Shown piece after piece: positions 12,983-26,699 of a stretch of DNA of 48,970 nt. The notes beneath the pieces were generated by a model. The model ran no database searches. It saw only the letters and a program-made list of their open reading frames with translations, and was not told the DNA's origin. Both the position numbers and the translations under genes were made by a program. This DNA comes from an uncultured Thiohalocapsa sp. (GTDB lineage Bacteria; Pseudomonadota; Gammaproteobacteria; Chromatiales; Chromatiaceae). How positions within the stretch are numbered: position 1 is the stretch's first letter; every line of letters starts with the position of its first letter. Where the stretch lies: assembly GCF_913062725.1 (NCBI RefSeq), contig NZ_CAJXWY010000030.1:1-48970 (forward strand), read 5' to 3'.

Positions 12983-13827
12983 ATGAGCCGCGCGCTGACA
13001 TTCATCGACGGGCACCCGGGGGATCAGGTGCCGGTGAGTGACCGCGGACTGCAGTACGGCGATGGCCTGTTCGAGACCATCGCCATCCGCCGTGGTCAAC
13101 CCTGTTTGTGGCAGCGCCACCTCGCGCGCCTGACCAGCGGCTGTGCGCGACTGCAGATGCCGCCGCCCGAGCGGAGCGCCTTAGCCGCCGACGCCGGTCG
13201 GCTACTCGCCGCAGCCGCCGCCAACGACGGTGTGCTCAAGCTCACTGTCACCCGCGGCAGCGGCCCCCGGGGCTATGCGCCGCCGCCGTCAGTAAAGCCG
13301 CGGTGTATCCTGTCTTTCACGCCCGAGGGGCGCGATTCGGCCGGGGGCACTCGCGCCGATGGCAGACTCATCTTTTGCGCAACGCCCCTGAGCGAGAACC
13401 CGCGTCTTGCGGGCCTCAAACATCTCAACCGCCTCGAGCAAGTCCTGGCCCGGGCGGAATGGTCGGACCCGACGATTCTGGACGGACTCATGTGCAATCC
13501 GCGCGGGCAAGTGATCTGCGGCACCATGTCGAATCTTTTTGCCCTCGACCACAGCGGACTCACGACGCCGGCGCTGACGACCTGTGGCGTCAGCGGTACG
13601 GTCCGGGCGGTGCTCATGGAGTGCGCAGCCGCCCTCGGGATCGCCGTCACCGAGCGCCCCCTGCGGCCCGCGGCGCTCTACGCCGCGTCGGGGCTGATCA
13701 TCACCAATGCGCTGCGCGGTGCCGTTGCCGTGGGGTATCTTGGTGAGCATCGCTACAGCCCCGAGGCCGTGCCGGCGGCGCTGATCGCTTGCGTACGCCG
13801 TCGTGCACTCGAACCGGAGATGCCCCT

Positions 13828-13831
<4 letters not shown>
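12983..13831 (+). CDS. pabC: PabC, aminodeoxychorismate lyase
   Basis: PabC is a fold-type IV PLP enzyme that releases pyruvate from 4-amino-4-deoxychorismate to give p-aminobenzoate for folate. The 282 residues include the N-terminal SDRGLQYGDGLFET block (about 19-32) and the PLP lysine Lys146 in LKHLNRLEQV. ATG 12983 was preferred to an in-frame start at 12935 because MSRALTFIDG matches the family. The stop overlaps the GTG of mltG (GTGA). A branched-chain aminotransferase relative is possible by fold, but the conserved fabF-pabC-mltG order favours PabC. Confidence 0.93.
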
Positions 13832-16687
<2,856 letters not shown>

Positions 16688-16779
16688 GGCGCCCGGCGCA
16701 TCCGCCGTCATTGGTGCTATCTGCGCCCATCGGGCCGAGCCCACACCCCCGGACAGCCAGCCACAGCAGGCAGAAGCCT

Positions 16780-17136
16780 ATGGACGCCGAATCGCACAGC
16801 GGCCGCCAACGCATCCTGAGCCTCGCGATCCGGGACAAACAGGCGCTGCACGCCGCCTACATGCCCTTCTTGCGCAATGGCGGGCTGTTCATCCCCGCCG
16901 ACAAAGACTTCGACCTGGGTGACGAGTTGTTTGTGCTGCTGCAGCTGCTCGATGAGCCGGAGCGCATCCCGGTGGCCGGCACAGTGGTTTGGATCACGCC
17001 GCGCGGCGCCGAAGGTAACCGCCGCAGCGGTGTGGGCATGCAGTTTGGCGACCAAGACCAGGGCGACGTCCGCCGCAGGATCGAGGCATACCTGGCCACA
17101 AGCTTGGAAGCCGAGCGCCCGACCCACACCCTGTGA
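16780..17136 (+). CDS. pilZ: PilZ domain protein, type IV pilus assembly
   Basis: This 118-residue single-domain protein corresponds to the PilZ that always follows holB in Pseudomonas-type clusters. That protein is needed for type IV pilus assembly and interacts with PilB and FimX. Typical features are the GGLFIPADKDFDLGDELFVLLQL segment (about 29-51) and VAGTVVWITPRG (about 61-72). The classical RxxxR c-di-GMP motif is not evident, which fits the non-binding PilZ subgroup. The start at ATG 16780 was chosen from the conserved N-terminus; the frame is open far upstream without similarity. Confidence 0.88.
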   Translation: MDAESHSGRQRILSLAIRDKQALHAAYMPFLRNGGLFIPADKDFDLGDELFVLLQLLDEPERIPVAGTVVWITPRGAEGNRRSGVGMQFGDQDQGDVRRRIEAYLATSLEAERPTHTL

Positions 17137-17293
17137 TACGAGCGGATCGGACGGCGGGCGTCGTCCGACACCCGCGCAGTGGCACACACCACTGCGCCGC
17201 CGACCATCGTAGCGCCGGGGCTCAGCCGTTGGGACTCAACCCGGGTCGCATCGCCCTCGCCGCGACACTCACACCACAGGCAGACCCAAATCC

Positions 17294-18103
17294 ATGCTCG
17301 TCGATTCCCACTGCCATCTCGATCGTGTCGACTTGACGCCCTACGGCGGCAGCTTTCCAGACTTGATGCAGGCCATCCGCGACAGCGGCGTGCGCCACAT
17401 GCTGTGTGTCTGCATCGACCTCGAAGCCTTCGATGCCATGCGCGCCAAGGTCGCAGGCGAGCCGGACGTCTCCATCTCCGTCGGCGTCCATCCCAACGAG
17501 CAGGACGTGCGCGAGCCCGGCATCGAAGAACTGGTACGACTGGCGGCCGCCACCGGCGCCGTGGCCATCGGCGAGACCGGCCTCGACTACCACTACAACC
17601 AAGGCGATCTCGACTGGCAGCGCGAGCGCTTTCGGGTGCACATCGCCGCCGCACGCCAGAGCGGCTTGCCACTGATCATCCACACCCGCGAGGCACGCGA
17701 GGACACCATCGCCATCATGCGCGACGCCGGTGCCGACCAGGCCGGCGGCGTCATGCACTGTTTCACCGAGACCTGGGCAATGGCCGAGCAGGCCCTGGAC
17801 CTGGGCTTCTACATCTCTTTCTCGGGCATCGTCACGTTCAAGAACGCCGAAGCCCTGCGCGACGTCGCGCGCCGGGTGCCCCTGGAGCGCCTGCTCATCG
17901 AGACCGACGCGCCCTATCTCGCGCCGGTGCCGCACCGCGGCAAGCAGAACGAGCCGAAGTATGTCAGGCACGTGGCGGAGAAGATCGGCGAGCTGCGGGA
18001 CATGCACCCGGAGGCCGTCGCCGAGCGCACCGCCGAGAACTATTTCCGCCTCTTCGGCGAGCCCGGCGGCGCCGCGCCAAAGTCGTCTGCCACGGCGAGC
18101 TGA
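17294..18103 (+). CDS. TatD/YcfH family metal-dependent hydrolase
   Basis: This is a 269-residue amidohydrolase-fold protein of the TatD deoxyribonuclease family. The metal ligands are visible: His6 and His8 (DSHCHLD), the glutamate of GETGLDYHY, later histidines in IHTRE and HCF, and the aspartate of ETDAPYL. Family members act as 3'-5' exonucleases or phosphoesterases in the cytoplasm. It closes the holB-pilZ-tatD string. It is convergent with the polyphosphate kinase gene on the other strand. Confidence 0.93.
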   Translation: MLVDSHCHLDRVDLTPYGGSFPDLMQAIRDSGVRHMLCVCIDLEAFDAMRAKVAGEPDVSISVGVHPNEQDVREPGIEELVRLAAATGAVAIGETGLDYHYNQGDLDWQRERFRVHIAAARQSGLPLIIHTREAREDTIAIMRDAGADQAGGVMHCFTETWAMAEQALDLGFYISFSGIVTFKNAEALRDVARRVPLERLLIETDAPYLAPVPHRGKQNEPKYVRHVAEKIGELRDMHPEAVAERTAENYFRLFGEPGGAAPKSSATAS

Positions 18104-18140
18104 CCGGCCTGCGCATGCCCGCCGCCGCCCGTCAGGGCCC

Positions 18141-18156
18141 GGCGCCGGCCGGCGCC
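18141..18156. terminator. GC palindrome between convergent genes
   Basis: GGCGCCGGCCGGCGCC is a perfect 16-base palindrome in the 75-base gap between the convergent tatD-like and PPK2 genes. It could fold into a hairpin serving both transcripts. There is no T-tract, and GGCGCC words are frequent in this genome, so chance is possible. Confidence 0.3.
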
Positions 18157-18178
18157 AGCCGTGACGTGGGCAAGGTAC

Positions 18179-19732
18179 TCAGTCAGGCTCCGACCGCAGG
18201 CTGTCCCCGCAGCGCACAATGCCGCCGATCTCGCCCCGCTTCTTCTTCAGCGCCTCGCGCATGCCGTCGCAGACGGTCTGCAGCACCTTGATGCGGGCGA
18301 AGAGCTTGTCGTCGCCTTCCACCAGGGTCCAGGGCGCGTACTCGGTGCTGGTGCGGGCGACCATTTCGTTGATGGCGGCCTTGTAGTCGGGCCAGCGCTC
18401 GCGGTTGCGCCAATCCTCATCGGTGATCTTGTAGCGCTTGTAGGGCGTCTCTTCGCGGTCCTTGAAGCGACGCAGCTGCTCTTCGTCGCTCACCTGCAGC
18501 CAGAACTTCATGAGGATGGCGCCGTTCTCCACCAGCTGCTCCTCGAAGGCGTTGATCTCGCTGTAGGCGCGGCGCCACTCGGCCTCGGTGGCGAAGCCTT
18601 CCACCCGCTCCACCAGCACCCGGCCGTACCAGGAACGATCGTAGATGATCATATGCCCCGCGCGCGGAATATGCCGCCAGAAGCGCCACAGGTAGTGATG
18701 GGCCTTCTCCTCGTCCGTGGGGGCGGCCACCGGGATGGTGCGGTAGAGCCGGGCATCCACGGCCTGGGTGATCCGGCGGATGGCGCCGCCTTTGCCGCCG
18801 GCGTCCACGCCTTCGAACACCAGCACCGTGGTACGGCCCTTTTTGTAGGCGCTCCAGGCGAGGTCGTTGACTTCGGCCTGGAGCTGCTTCAGCGTGTCTT
18901 TGTAGACTTGCTTGTCCAGCGACTGGCTCAGGTCCAACTGATCCAACAGCGTCACCTGGGCGCTCTCGGATTCGGGTAACTGCAGCGGATCAGACGGCGT
19001 CGCCGGCTCGGTGACCACCTGCTGCTGGCCGAGGCGCGCGTGGATGGCCTGCAGCAGCGTCTTACCCACGGTGAGATCCCGGTAGCGGGTATCCTCGGCC
19101 TCCACCAGATACCAGGGGGCGATGCCGCGGTCGGATTGGCGAATGACGCGCTCGGCCACATGCTCGAAGTGCAGGTACTGCTCGGAGAACTTGGACTTCT
19201 CCGGCAGCATTTTCCAGCGGCTGCGGTCGTCGCGGGAGAGCTCCTTCAGCCGCCGCTTCTGGTCTTTTTCGCTCAGGTGGAACCAGAACTTGACGATGAG
19301 CGCATTGTCCTGGGTGAGCATGCGCTCGAAGTCCACGATGCGGGCGAGCTCCGCATCCAGCGCCGCGTCGTCGCAGTGGCCCTGGAAGCGCTGCTCGATG
19401 GGGCCCAGATACCAGCCGCCGAACAGGATGCCGATCTCGCCCCGCGGCGGCAGCGCCCGCCAGAAGCGCCAATAGCGCGGGCGCTCACGCTCCTCGTCGC
19501 TCATCTCCCAGAAGGCGAAGGTCTGCACACCGCGGGTATCGAGCCATTCGTTGAGGCGGTTCACCACCTCGCCCTTGCCAGCCGCCTCGACGCCGGAGAC
19601 GATGACGATGACGGAGGTGTCGCTCTCCTTGAGCCGGCGCTGGGCCTCCAGCAGCTCGGTGCGCAGCTCGTCGCGCTGGGCCTTGAAGGCGTCTTTGCTG
19701 ACGCTGCGGCCCACTTTGGTTGCCTCGAACAT
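18179..19732 (-). CDS. pap: Two-domain PPK2, polyphosphate:AMP phosphotransferase
   Basis: This 517-residue protein has two tandem PPK2 domains, as in the class II enzymes that use polyphosphate to convert AMP to ADP. The second domain is intact: P-loop GVDAGGKG (308-315) and Walker-B-like YDRSWYGR (364-371). The first has GVEAAGKG (47-54), but the matching aspartate/arginine motif is replaced by FGGWYLGP (104-111), so it is probably structural. The start at ATG 19732 (MFEATKVGR) matches the family and is well placed behind GGGGAG; two codons upstream, ATG 19738 is an alternative. The gene stands alone on the minus strand. Confidence 0.93.
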   Translation of the reverse strand: MFEATKVGRSVSKDAFKAQRDELRTELLEAQRRLKESDTSVIVIVSGVEAAGKGEVVNRLNEWLDTRGVQTFAFWEMSDEERERPRYWRFWRALPPRGEIGILFGGWYLGPIEQRFQGHCDDAALDAELARIVDFERMLTQDNALIVKFWFHLSEKDQKRRLKELSRDDRSRWKMLPEKSKFSEQYLHFEHVAERVIRQSDRGIAPWYLVEAEDTRYRDLTVGKTLLQAIHARLGQQQVVTEPATPSDPLQLPESESAQVTLLDQLDLSQSLDKQVYKDTLKQLQAEVNDLAWSAYKKGRTTVLVFEGVDAGGKGGAIRRITQAVDARLYRTIPVAAPTDEEKAHHYLWRFWRHIPRAGHMIIYDRSWYGRVLVERVEGFATEAEWRRAYSEINAFEEQLVENGAILMKFWLQVSDEEQLRRFKDREETPYKRYKITDEDWRNRERWPDYKAAINEMVARTSTEYAPWTLVEGDDKLFARIKVLQTVCDGMREALKKKRGEIGGIVRCGDSLRSEPD

Positions 19733-19864
19733 CTGCATGCTCCCCGGCGGGGTCCTCTGGCGTGTGCCCGCCGAAATCGTATAAGGGTTGGTCTGCTGTC
19801 GCATGGCGGCGGTCCGCGGAGCGGGCGTTAGCGCCGGGCCGCGGCCTGGGGTGCGACGGCCCGG

Positions 19865-21013
19865 TCAGCCGGGCTGCAGTGTCGCCGCTGTTTCCAGCGT
19901 CAAGGCCATGGCCTTATCCAGGTGCTCCGGCGGCGTCCAACCGTGGGGCGAGAATCTTAGGCCACCACCGCGGTTGGCGCACATGAGCCCGCGCCGCATC
20001 AGCGCCCGATACAGCGCCTGCTGATCCACCGCCGGCACGCGGAAGGTGACGATGCCGGCGCGGCGCTCGGGCGCCCGCGGGCTGATCAGCTCCAGCCCAT
20101 GCCGGTCCACCAGCTCCACGAGTCGGTCGCAGCGCTCGGCGATCGCCCCGGCAACGGCGTCGAGCCCCACTTCCAGCAACAGCGACAGGCTCGCCTCCAG
20201 GGCATGGATGCCGAGCATGTTCGGGCTGCCGCTCTCGAAGCGGCGGGCGCTGTGCGCGGGCTGCCAGTCCTTGCGGCCAAAATCGCCCATGTCTTCCACC
20301 ATGTGCCAGCCATACTGGCTGAGCCGCAGGGCATCGCGCAGCGCCGGGCGCACCCAGCACAGCGCCACCCCTTCGGGGCCCAGCATCCATTTGTGGCCAT
20401 CGGCGGCGATGAAGTCCGCCGGCACCTCGGCGAGGCTGAAGGGCAGGGCACCCAGCCCCTGGATGCCGTCGACGCAGAACAGCACACCACGCGCGCGCAG
20501 CCCGTGGCCGAGGCGGGCGAGGTCCAGGCGCAGGCCGCTGGCGTACTGCACCCAGCTCACGGCGCACAGGCGGGTGCGCGCGTCGCAGAGGGCCAGCAGA
20601 TCCGCTTCCGGGTCATCGCTGGCATTGAGGTCGAGCCGGCGGTACTCGACACCGCGGTCGGCGAGCGCCTCCCAGACGATACGATTGGACGGAAACTCCT
20701 GCTCAATGCCGACGACAGTGTCACCCGGCTGCCAGTCCAGGCCCTGGGCGACGAAGGAAAGCGCCTCGGACGTGCTCTTGGCCAGCGCGATGTCCTCCGG
20801 CAGGGCGGCGCCGATGAGCGCCGCCAGGTGCCCGCGCAGGCGCTGCTCGGTGGCCTGCCACTGCGGATAGCCCTGGGAGCCGGCGCTGCCGCAGCCGGCG
20901 GCGAAGGTCTGCACGGCGGCCACCGCGCGCTTGGGCCAGGGCGCGATGGCCGCATGGTTCAGGTAGATCAGGCCGTCGTCGAGCCCGAGCTCATCGGTGA
21001 GGAGATCACGCAA
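19865..21013 (-). CDS. Class V PLP aminotransferase (cysteine desulfurase-like)
   Basis: This is a 382-residue fold-type I PLP enzyme. The Schiff-base lysine is Lys208 in ADGHKWMLGPEG, with Asp182 (CVDGIQG) as the pyridine-nitrogen partner and an N-terminal YLNHAAIAP substrate segment. The pattern is that of the class V/SufS-NifS superfamily. The active-site cysteine loop of true cysteine desulfurases is not obvious, so the substrate is unknown. It begins 60 bases upstream of the PPK2 gene region on the same strand, but there is no clear operon partner. Confidence 0.85.
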   Translation of the reverse strand: MRDLLTDELGLDDGLIYLNHAAIAPWPKRAVAAVQTFAAGCGSAGSQGYPQWQATEQRLRGHLAALIGAALPEDIALAKSTSEALSFVAQGLDWQPGDTVVGIEQEFPSNRIVWEALADRGVEYRRLDLNASDDPEADLLALCDARTRLCAVSWVQYASGLRLDLARLGHGLRARGVLFCVDGIQGLGALPFSLAEVPADFIAADGHKWMLGPEGVALCWVRPALRDALRLSQYGWHMVEDMGDFGRKDWQPAHSARRFESGSPNMLGIHALEASLSLLLEVGLDAVAGAIAERCDRLVELVDRHGLELISPRAPERRAGIVTFRVPAVDQQALYRALMRRGLMCANRGGGLRFSPHGWTPPEHLDKAMALTLETAATLQPG

Positions 21014-21386
21014 GAGGCTGTCCTTTGGCTGGCGCTAACATCGGGCTGGCATGATGCCAGCGCACAGTCGTGTTTGCAGCATGATTGCGCCGCCGCGGGC
21101 ATCAGTCGGATCGACGGCCGGAGCACCGACCAGCCGGCGCCGGCGCCCGTGATCGGCGCCCCTGGTCGGCCCCTCCTGGCCAGCCCCCGCAGGAGGCACG
21201 GCCGCCTGCAGGACGGGGCCGGCTGTTGTGATCCGGTGCGCGGGCCCGTCCCCGGAGCGCTGCCCGCGGTGAGCCTACACGGTCAGACCAACCCGGGAGG
21301 ATCGGCGCCGCCGTTATCGCCGTGCTATGACCGGTTGCATCAGTTCGCCCGGCGCGCTGCCGCGCGCCGATGAGGGCTGTCACGCA
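21014..21386. other. 373-base intergenic region downstream of pilA
   Basis: I see no convincing gene here. It contains a 17-base palindrome GCTGGCATGATGCCAGC (21045-21061, 8-base arms), which is 32 bases upstream of the aminotransferase start and could be an operator for it. It also holds a GC hairpin just after the pilin gene, listed separately. The rest is GC-rich and featureless. Confidence 0.5.
21350..21369 (-). terminator. Hairpin downstream of pilA
   Basis: CGGCGCGC (21350-21357) and GCGCGCCG (21362-21369) form a perfect 8-bp GC stem with a 4-base loop, 17 bases beyond the pilin stop codon on the minus strand. It has no T-tract, so it would be a rho-independent terminator only in the loose sense, or an mRNA 3'-end stabiliser. 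Confidence 0.4.
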
Positions 21387-21827
21387 CTATCCGTCTTCGG
21401 TGGTGGTCGCTCGACATTCAGGCGGTAAGACCGAATAGCAGGTTTCGGCATTAGTGGTGCAGGCCCAGGTGATCGAATTGGAGTCAGTCGTTTTCGGTGT
21501 GAGTATGACCTGGCAGCTGTCAATATTGGAAGTGATGGTGATCACGCCGCTATCAGCGTCACAGCTTGATTCGGTGATATTACCCGTTCCGTTTGTGATC
21601 GCCTTATAGCCGGCACAGAGTTCGTTACCCTTCGCAATCTCTCCAGCTGTGATGATATTCTCCGCCACCCTCGCCTTCGCAGCAGCGGCTGCGAGAATTA
21701 CCTCGGACATCTTCGCCCGCTGCGTATAGTCCATGTATGAAGGAACGGCGATGGCGGCGAGAATACCGATGATCGCCACCACGATCATCAGCTCGATGAG
21801 GGTGAAGCCGGCTTGTTGCTGGTTCAT
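21387..21827 (-). CDS. pilA: Type IV major pilin (PilA-like)
   Basis: This 146-residue prepilin has a short leader MNQQQAG, the prepilin peptidase site [21 protein letters not shown] with Glu at +5, and the long hydrophobic alpha-1 helix. The globular part has four or more cysteines (SSCDADS, DSCQVI, WACTTN, ETCYSV, PPECR) able to form disulfides. A GGAGA ribosome site lies 8 bases before ATG 21827. The protein would be assembled into pili at the inner membrane. No other pilus gene is adjacent; PilZ at 16780 is the only other one near. Confidence 0.93.
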   Translation of the reverse strand: MNQQQAGFTLIELMIVVAIIGILAAIAVPSYMDYTQRAKMSEVILAAAAAKARVAENIITAGEIAKGNELCAGYKAITNGTGNITESSCDADSGVITITSNIDSCQVILTPKTTDSNSITWACTTNAETCYSVLPPECRATTTEDG

Positions 21828-22177
21828 TAAGTGTCTCCAATCGTTTGAAGCTGCGAAGGGCGTCGGTGCATGGCTGGCCGGAGGGCCGCTCCCCCGAGGC
21901 CCCGGCGCCCATGGGCGGGCGCTCAAGGTCGCGGGCGGACGTCGCCAGCAAACACATCGAAGCAGCTTTCGGGCCAGAACGAACACTGCGACCGTGTCAC
22001 GACAAGCCGCTGTTTTTGCGAATGACTCCCAATGCGTGTCGCATGACCGGCGAGCAGCGCCAAGCCTGGCCGCCGGCGACCGGGGACCGGATTCGGCGAA
22101 AACCGACCATTATTGTCACCCATGGCCCGGGTGATGCGACAACGGTGGTCGGATCGGCGGTCCCAGCCGAGACACGT
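21828..22177. other. 350-base region upstream of pilA
   Basis: No gene is supported. It contains the candidate sigma-54 promoter of pilA (listed separately) and about 120 bases of untranslated leader between it and the pilin start. The remainder separates pilA from the 3' end of bioA. Confidence 0.5.
21961..21976 (-). promoter_or_regulatory. Candidate sigma-54 (RpoN) promoter of pilA
   Basis: On the minus strand TGGCCCGAAAGCTGCT matches the -24/-12 consensus TGGCAC-N5-TTGCW at 9 of 11 positions, with GG and GC exactly 10 bases apart. It lies about 135 bases upstream of the pilin start. Major pilins in Pseudomonas and relatives are RpoN-dependent through PilR, which makes this plausible; an upstream PilR site was not identified. 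Confidence 0.45.
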
Positions 22178-23530
22178 CTATGGGTGCGCCGGCTCCGTCA
22201 GACGGCCCGCAGCGAGCGCGGCGAGCACCTCGCCGATGGCCTCGCACAGCTGCGCCAGCTGAGCCGGTGTAATGATGAAGGGCGGCATCAGGTACACCAG
22301 CCGGCCGAAGGGCCGCACCCAGACGCCGCGCTCCACCAGCGCCCGCTGCACGGCGCGCATGGGCACCGGGTCGGTGAGCTCGACGACGCCGATGGCGCCG
22401 AGCACGCGCACGTCGGCGACCCCGGGCAGCTGCCGGCAGGGCTCCAGACCGGCGCGCAGGCCCGCCTCGATGGCGGCGACTTCGCCCCGCCAGTCGCGCG
22501 ACAGCAGCAGGTCGATGCTGGCGTTGGCGATGGCGCAGGCGAGCGGGTTGCCCATGAAGGTGGGCCCATGCATGAAGGCCCCGGGCACACCGCGGGAGAT
22601 GGTGTCGGCGACGTCTGTGGTTGCGAGCGTGGCGGCGCCGGTGAGATAGCCGCCGGTGAGGGCCTTGCCCAGGCACAGGATGTCCGGTGCGACCCCCGCG
22701 TGCTCGCAGGCGAACAACCGCCCGGTGCGCCCGAAGCCGGTGGCGATCTCGTCCAGGATCAGCAGCAGCCCGTGGCGGTCGCACAGCGCGCGCAGCCGAC
22801 TGAGATACGCCGGCGAATAAAAGCGCATGCCGCCGGCGCCCTGGACGATGGGCTCCAGGATCACCGCCGCCAGCGTATCGCCGTGGCGCGCCATCAGCCC
22901 CGCGATCTCGGCGATATCCGCATCGGTGCAGGGCGCCTCGAAGGCCGGCGCGGGCGGGGCGGCGAACACCTGTTTCGGCAGCACGCGCTCGAACAGGCTG
23001 TGCATGCCGGTCACCGGATCGCAGACGGACATGGCATCGAAGGTGTCGCCGTGGTAGCCGCCGCGCACGGTGAGAAAGCGCACCCGCTGCGGGCGGCCCG
23101 CCGCCTGCTGGTATTGCAGGGCCATTTTCATGGCGACTTCCACGGCCACCGAGCCGGAATCGCACAGGAACACATGCTGCAGCGGCGCCGGCGTCAGTTG
23201 CACCAGGCGCTCCACCAGACCCACCGCCGGCGCGTGCGTGAGACCGCCGAACATCACATGCGCCATGCGCCCGAGCTGCGCGGTGGCGGCGGCGTTCAGA
23301 ACCGGATGGTTGTAGCCGTGAATGGCGCACCACCAGGAGGCCATGCCATCCACCAGGCGGCGCCCGTCCATGAGCTCGATCTCGCAGCCGGCGGCGGCGC
23401 GCACCGGGTAGACCGGGTCGCGGTCGATGGTGGCGGTGTAGGGATGCCAGGCATGGGCGGCGTCGACGGCGAGCAGACGCGCCATGTCCAGCGAGTCGCA
23501 GGTGCCGGCAGGCGTCGGTGCGTCGCTCAC
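22178..23530 (-). CDS. bioA: BioA, adenosylmethionine-8-amino-7-oxononanoate aminotransferase
   Basis: BioA uses SAM as amino donor to make 7,8-diaminopelargonate in biotin synthesis. The 450 residues show WHPYT near the N-terminus, the PLP lysine Lys289 ([10 protein letters not shown]), Asp260 ([13 protein letters not shown]) and [12 protein letters not shown]. The GTG at 23530 was chosen because it overlaps the stop of the upstream gene (GTGA); ATG 23485 (MARLLAVD) is a possible alternative. Biotin made here is needed by OadA, but the two loci are far apart and other bio genes are not in the window. Confidence 0.93.
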   Translation of the reverse strand: MSDAPTPAGTCDSLDMARLLAVDAAHAWHPYTATIDRDPVYPVRAAAGCEIELMDGRRLVDGMASWWCAIHGYNHPVLNAAATAQLGRMAHVMFGGLTHAPAVGLVERLVQLTPAPLQHVFLCDSGSVAVEVAMKMALQYQQAAGRPQRVRFLTVRGGYHGDTFDAMSVCDPVTGMHSLFERVLPKQVFAAPPAPAFEAPCTDADIAEIAGLMARHGDTLAAVILEPIVQGAGGMRFYSPAYLSRLRALCDRHGLLLILDEIATGFGRTGRLFACEHAGVAPDILCLGKALTGGYLTGAATLATTDVADTISRGVPGAFMHGPTFMGNPLACAIANASIDLLLSRDWRGEVAAIEAGLRAGLEPCRQLPGVADVRVLGAIGVVELTDPVPMRAVQRALVERGVWVRPFGRLVYLMPPFIITPAQLAQLCEAIGEVLAALAAGRLTEPAHP

Positions 23531-23883
23531 CCAAGCACCTCCAGTGCCCGCACCAGGTTGCGAATGTCCGGCTCGGCGTCCAGGGCCCCCTCCCAGAAAC
23601 GATAGTGATGCACCGTCGGGCCGTCGCCGATGGTGAGCTCGGCGACAAAGCCCGAGGCGCCCGCCGGTGCCGGATGCGCCCGGGGCGGGCCGAGCTGGGC
23701 GCTGAGTGCGGCCAGTGCCTCGGCCTGGGCGCGCTCGAGGGTGCCCGCGGTTGGCTTGTGGCTGGTGTAGTCGCCGGCGTCGATGGTGAACCGGCCGTCC
23801 TCGGTGACCTCGATGTTCAGCATGTAATCGTCCTGGCCGACGACGTGATAGCGAATACGGGGCAGTGGGATGGGCTTGGGCAT
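23527..23883 (-). CDS. Unknown 118-residue protein coupled to bioA
   Basis: I do not recognise this protein with confidence. It is small and soluble, with a beta-rich N-terminal part ([20 protein letters not shown]) and a second beta-like block ([20 protein letters not shown]) followed by a helix near the C-terminus. AGGAG precedes ATG 23883 by a good distance, and its stop overlaps the bioA start, so expression is coupled. The general layout is loosely reminiscent of emfourin-type protease inhibitors, but that resemblance is weak and no function is claimed. Confidence 0.65.
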   Translation of the reverse strand: MPKPIPLPRIRYHVVGQDDYMLNIEVTEDGRFTIDAGDYTSHKPTAGTLERAQAEALAALSAQLGPPRAHPAPAGASGFVAELTIGDGPTVHHYRFWEGALDAEPDIRNLVRALEVLG

Positions 23884-24016
23884 CGGTGGCACTCCTGGGC
23901 GCAGATGAGGACGGCGCATGCGGCCGGCCGGAAACACGAGCCCCATGATGCAATGCACGGACCCGTGCCGTGAAGCGGCGGACGCCGGATGCTGGCACCG
24001 GGTGTCAACTGTCGGA

Positions 24017-24907
24017 TCAGGACGGTTGGGACAGGCGCTGGCGCCCGGCGCAATCGCGAGCGAATTGGTAGGCGGTGCGGCCGCTGCGCGAGCCCCGGCG
24101 CAGCGCCCATTGCAGCGCGGCGCGCTCGACATCCGCGCCATCGACCGCAGCGGCGCCCAGGCGCCGTAGCCAGTGCCGGCAGACGGTCAGATACTGGCCC
24201 TGCGAAAACGGCTGGAACGACAGCCACAGACCGAAGCGATCGGACAGCGAGATCTTCTCCTCCACGCCCTCGCCGTGGTGGATCTCGCCGTCGATGAGGC
24301 GCGCTTCGCGGTTCTCGTGCTGCAGCTCGGGTAACAGGTGGCGGCGGTTGGATGTGGCGTAGATCAGCACGTTGTCGGGCGGGGCGCTGATGGAGCCGTC
24401 CAGCGCGGCCTTGAGCGCCTTGTAGCTGCCCTCGCCAGCCTCGAACGACAGATCGTCGCAATACAGGATGAAGCGCTCGCCGCGGTCCTCCAGCTGCGCC
24501 AGGATGCGGGGCAGATCGGCGAGCTCGTCCTTGTCGACTTCGATGAGGCGCAGCCCCGCCTCGCGGTAGGTGTTGAACAGCGCCTTCACCAGGGTGGATT
24601 TGCCCGTGCCACGGGCGCCGGAGAGGAGGACATTGTTGGCGCCGGCGCCGGCGAGGAATTGGCGGGTATTACGGTCGATCTCGGTGCGCTGAGCATCCAC
24701 GCAGCAGAGGTCGTCCAGCGTGAGGGCATGCGGGCGATGCACGGCCTCCAGCCAGCCGGGGCCGCCGACGCCGCTGCCGCGGCGCCAGCGCCAGGCATGG
24801 GCGCGCCAGTCGGTGTCGGCCGCCGGCGGCAGGTGCCGCTCCAGGCGCCCGAGCAGGCCCTCGGCACGCGCCATCAGGGTGGTGAGACGGGTGTCTTGGT
24901 CAGCCAT
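24017..24907 (-). CDS. DUF815 family P-loop ATPase
   Basis: This is a 296-residue AAA-type ATPase. The Walker A is GARGTGKS (97-104) and Walker B FILYCDDLSF (146-155). ATSNRRHLLPE serves as sensor 1, and the HHGEGVEEKISLSDRFGLWLSF block is characteristic of DUF815. Members are widespread but not functionally defined. An ATG at 24937 would add ten residues; neither start has a strong ribosome site. It lies between the bioA-linked small gene and ettA, all on the minus strand. Confidence 0.88.
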   Translation of the reverse strand: MADQDTRLTTLMARAEGLLGRLERHLPPAADTDWRAHAWRWRRGSGVGGPGWLEAVHRPHALTLDDLCCVDAQRTEIDRNTRQFLAGAGANNVLLSGARGTGKSTLVKALFNTYREAGLRLIEVDKDELADLPRILAQLEDRGERFILYCDDLSFEAGEGSYKALKAALDGSISAPPDNVLIYATSNRRHLLPELQHENREARLIDGEIHHGEGVEEKISLSDRFGLWLSFQPFSQGQYLTVCRHWLRRLGAAAVDGADVERAALQWALRRGSRSGRTAYQFARDCAGRQRLSQPS

Positions 24908-25031
24908 GGGGATTGCGTCATTCGCGTGTCTGATCATCGCCGGCCGTCAACCGTGCGGCCGCCGGGGGCCAGGCGCGGGCGCGGGCCCATGGCAGCACGA
25001 CGGCGGTGACCCTGGCCCGGGCCGCGCGCCG

Positions 25032-26699
<1,668 letters not shown>

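Noticed and set aside
11601..13001. 466-codon minus-strand frame opposite fabF
   Set aside because: Antisense shadow of FabF; composition (Gly/Asp/His-rich) is that of a complementary frame.
20099..21373. 424-codon plus-strand frame opposite the aminotransferase
   Set aside because: Overlaps the PLP enzyme on the other strand and lacks any conserved motif.
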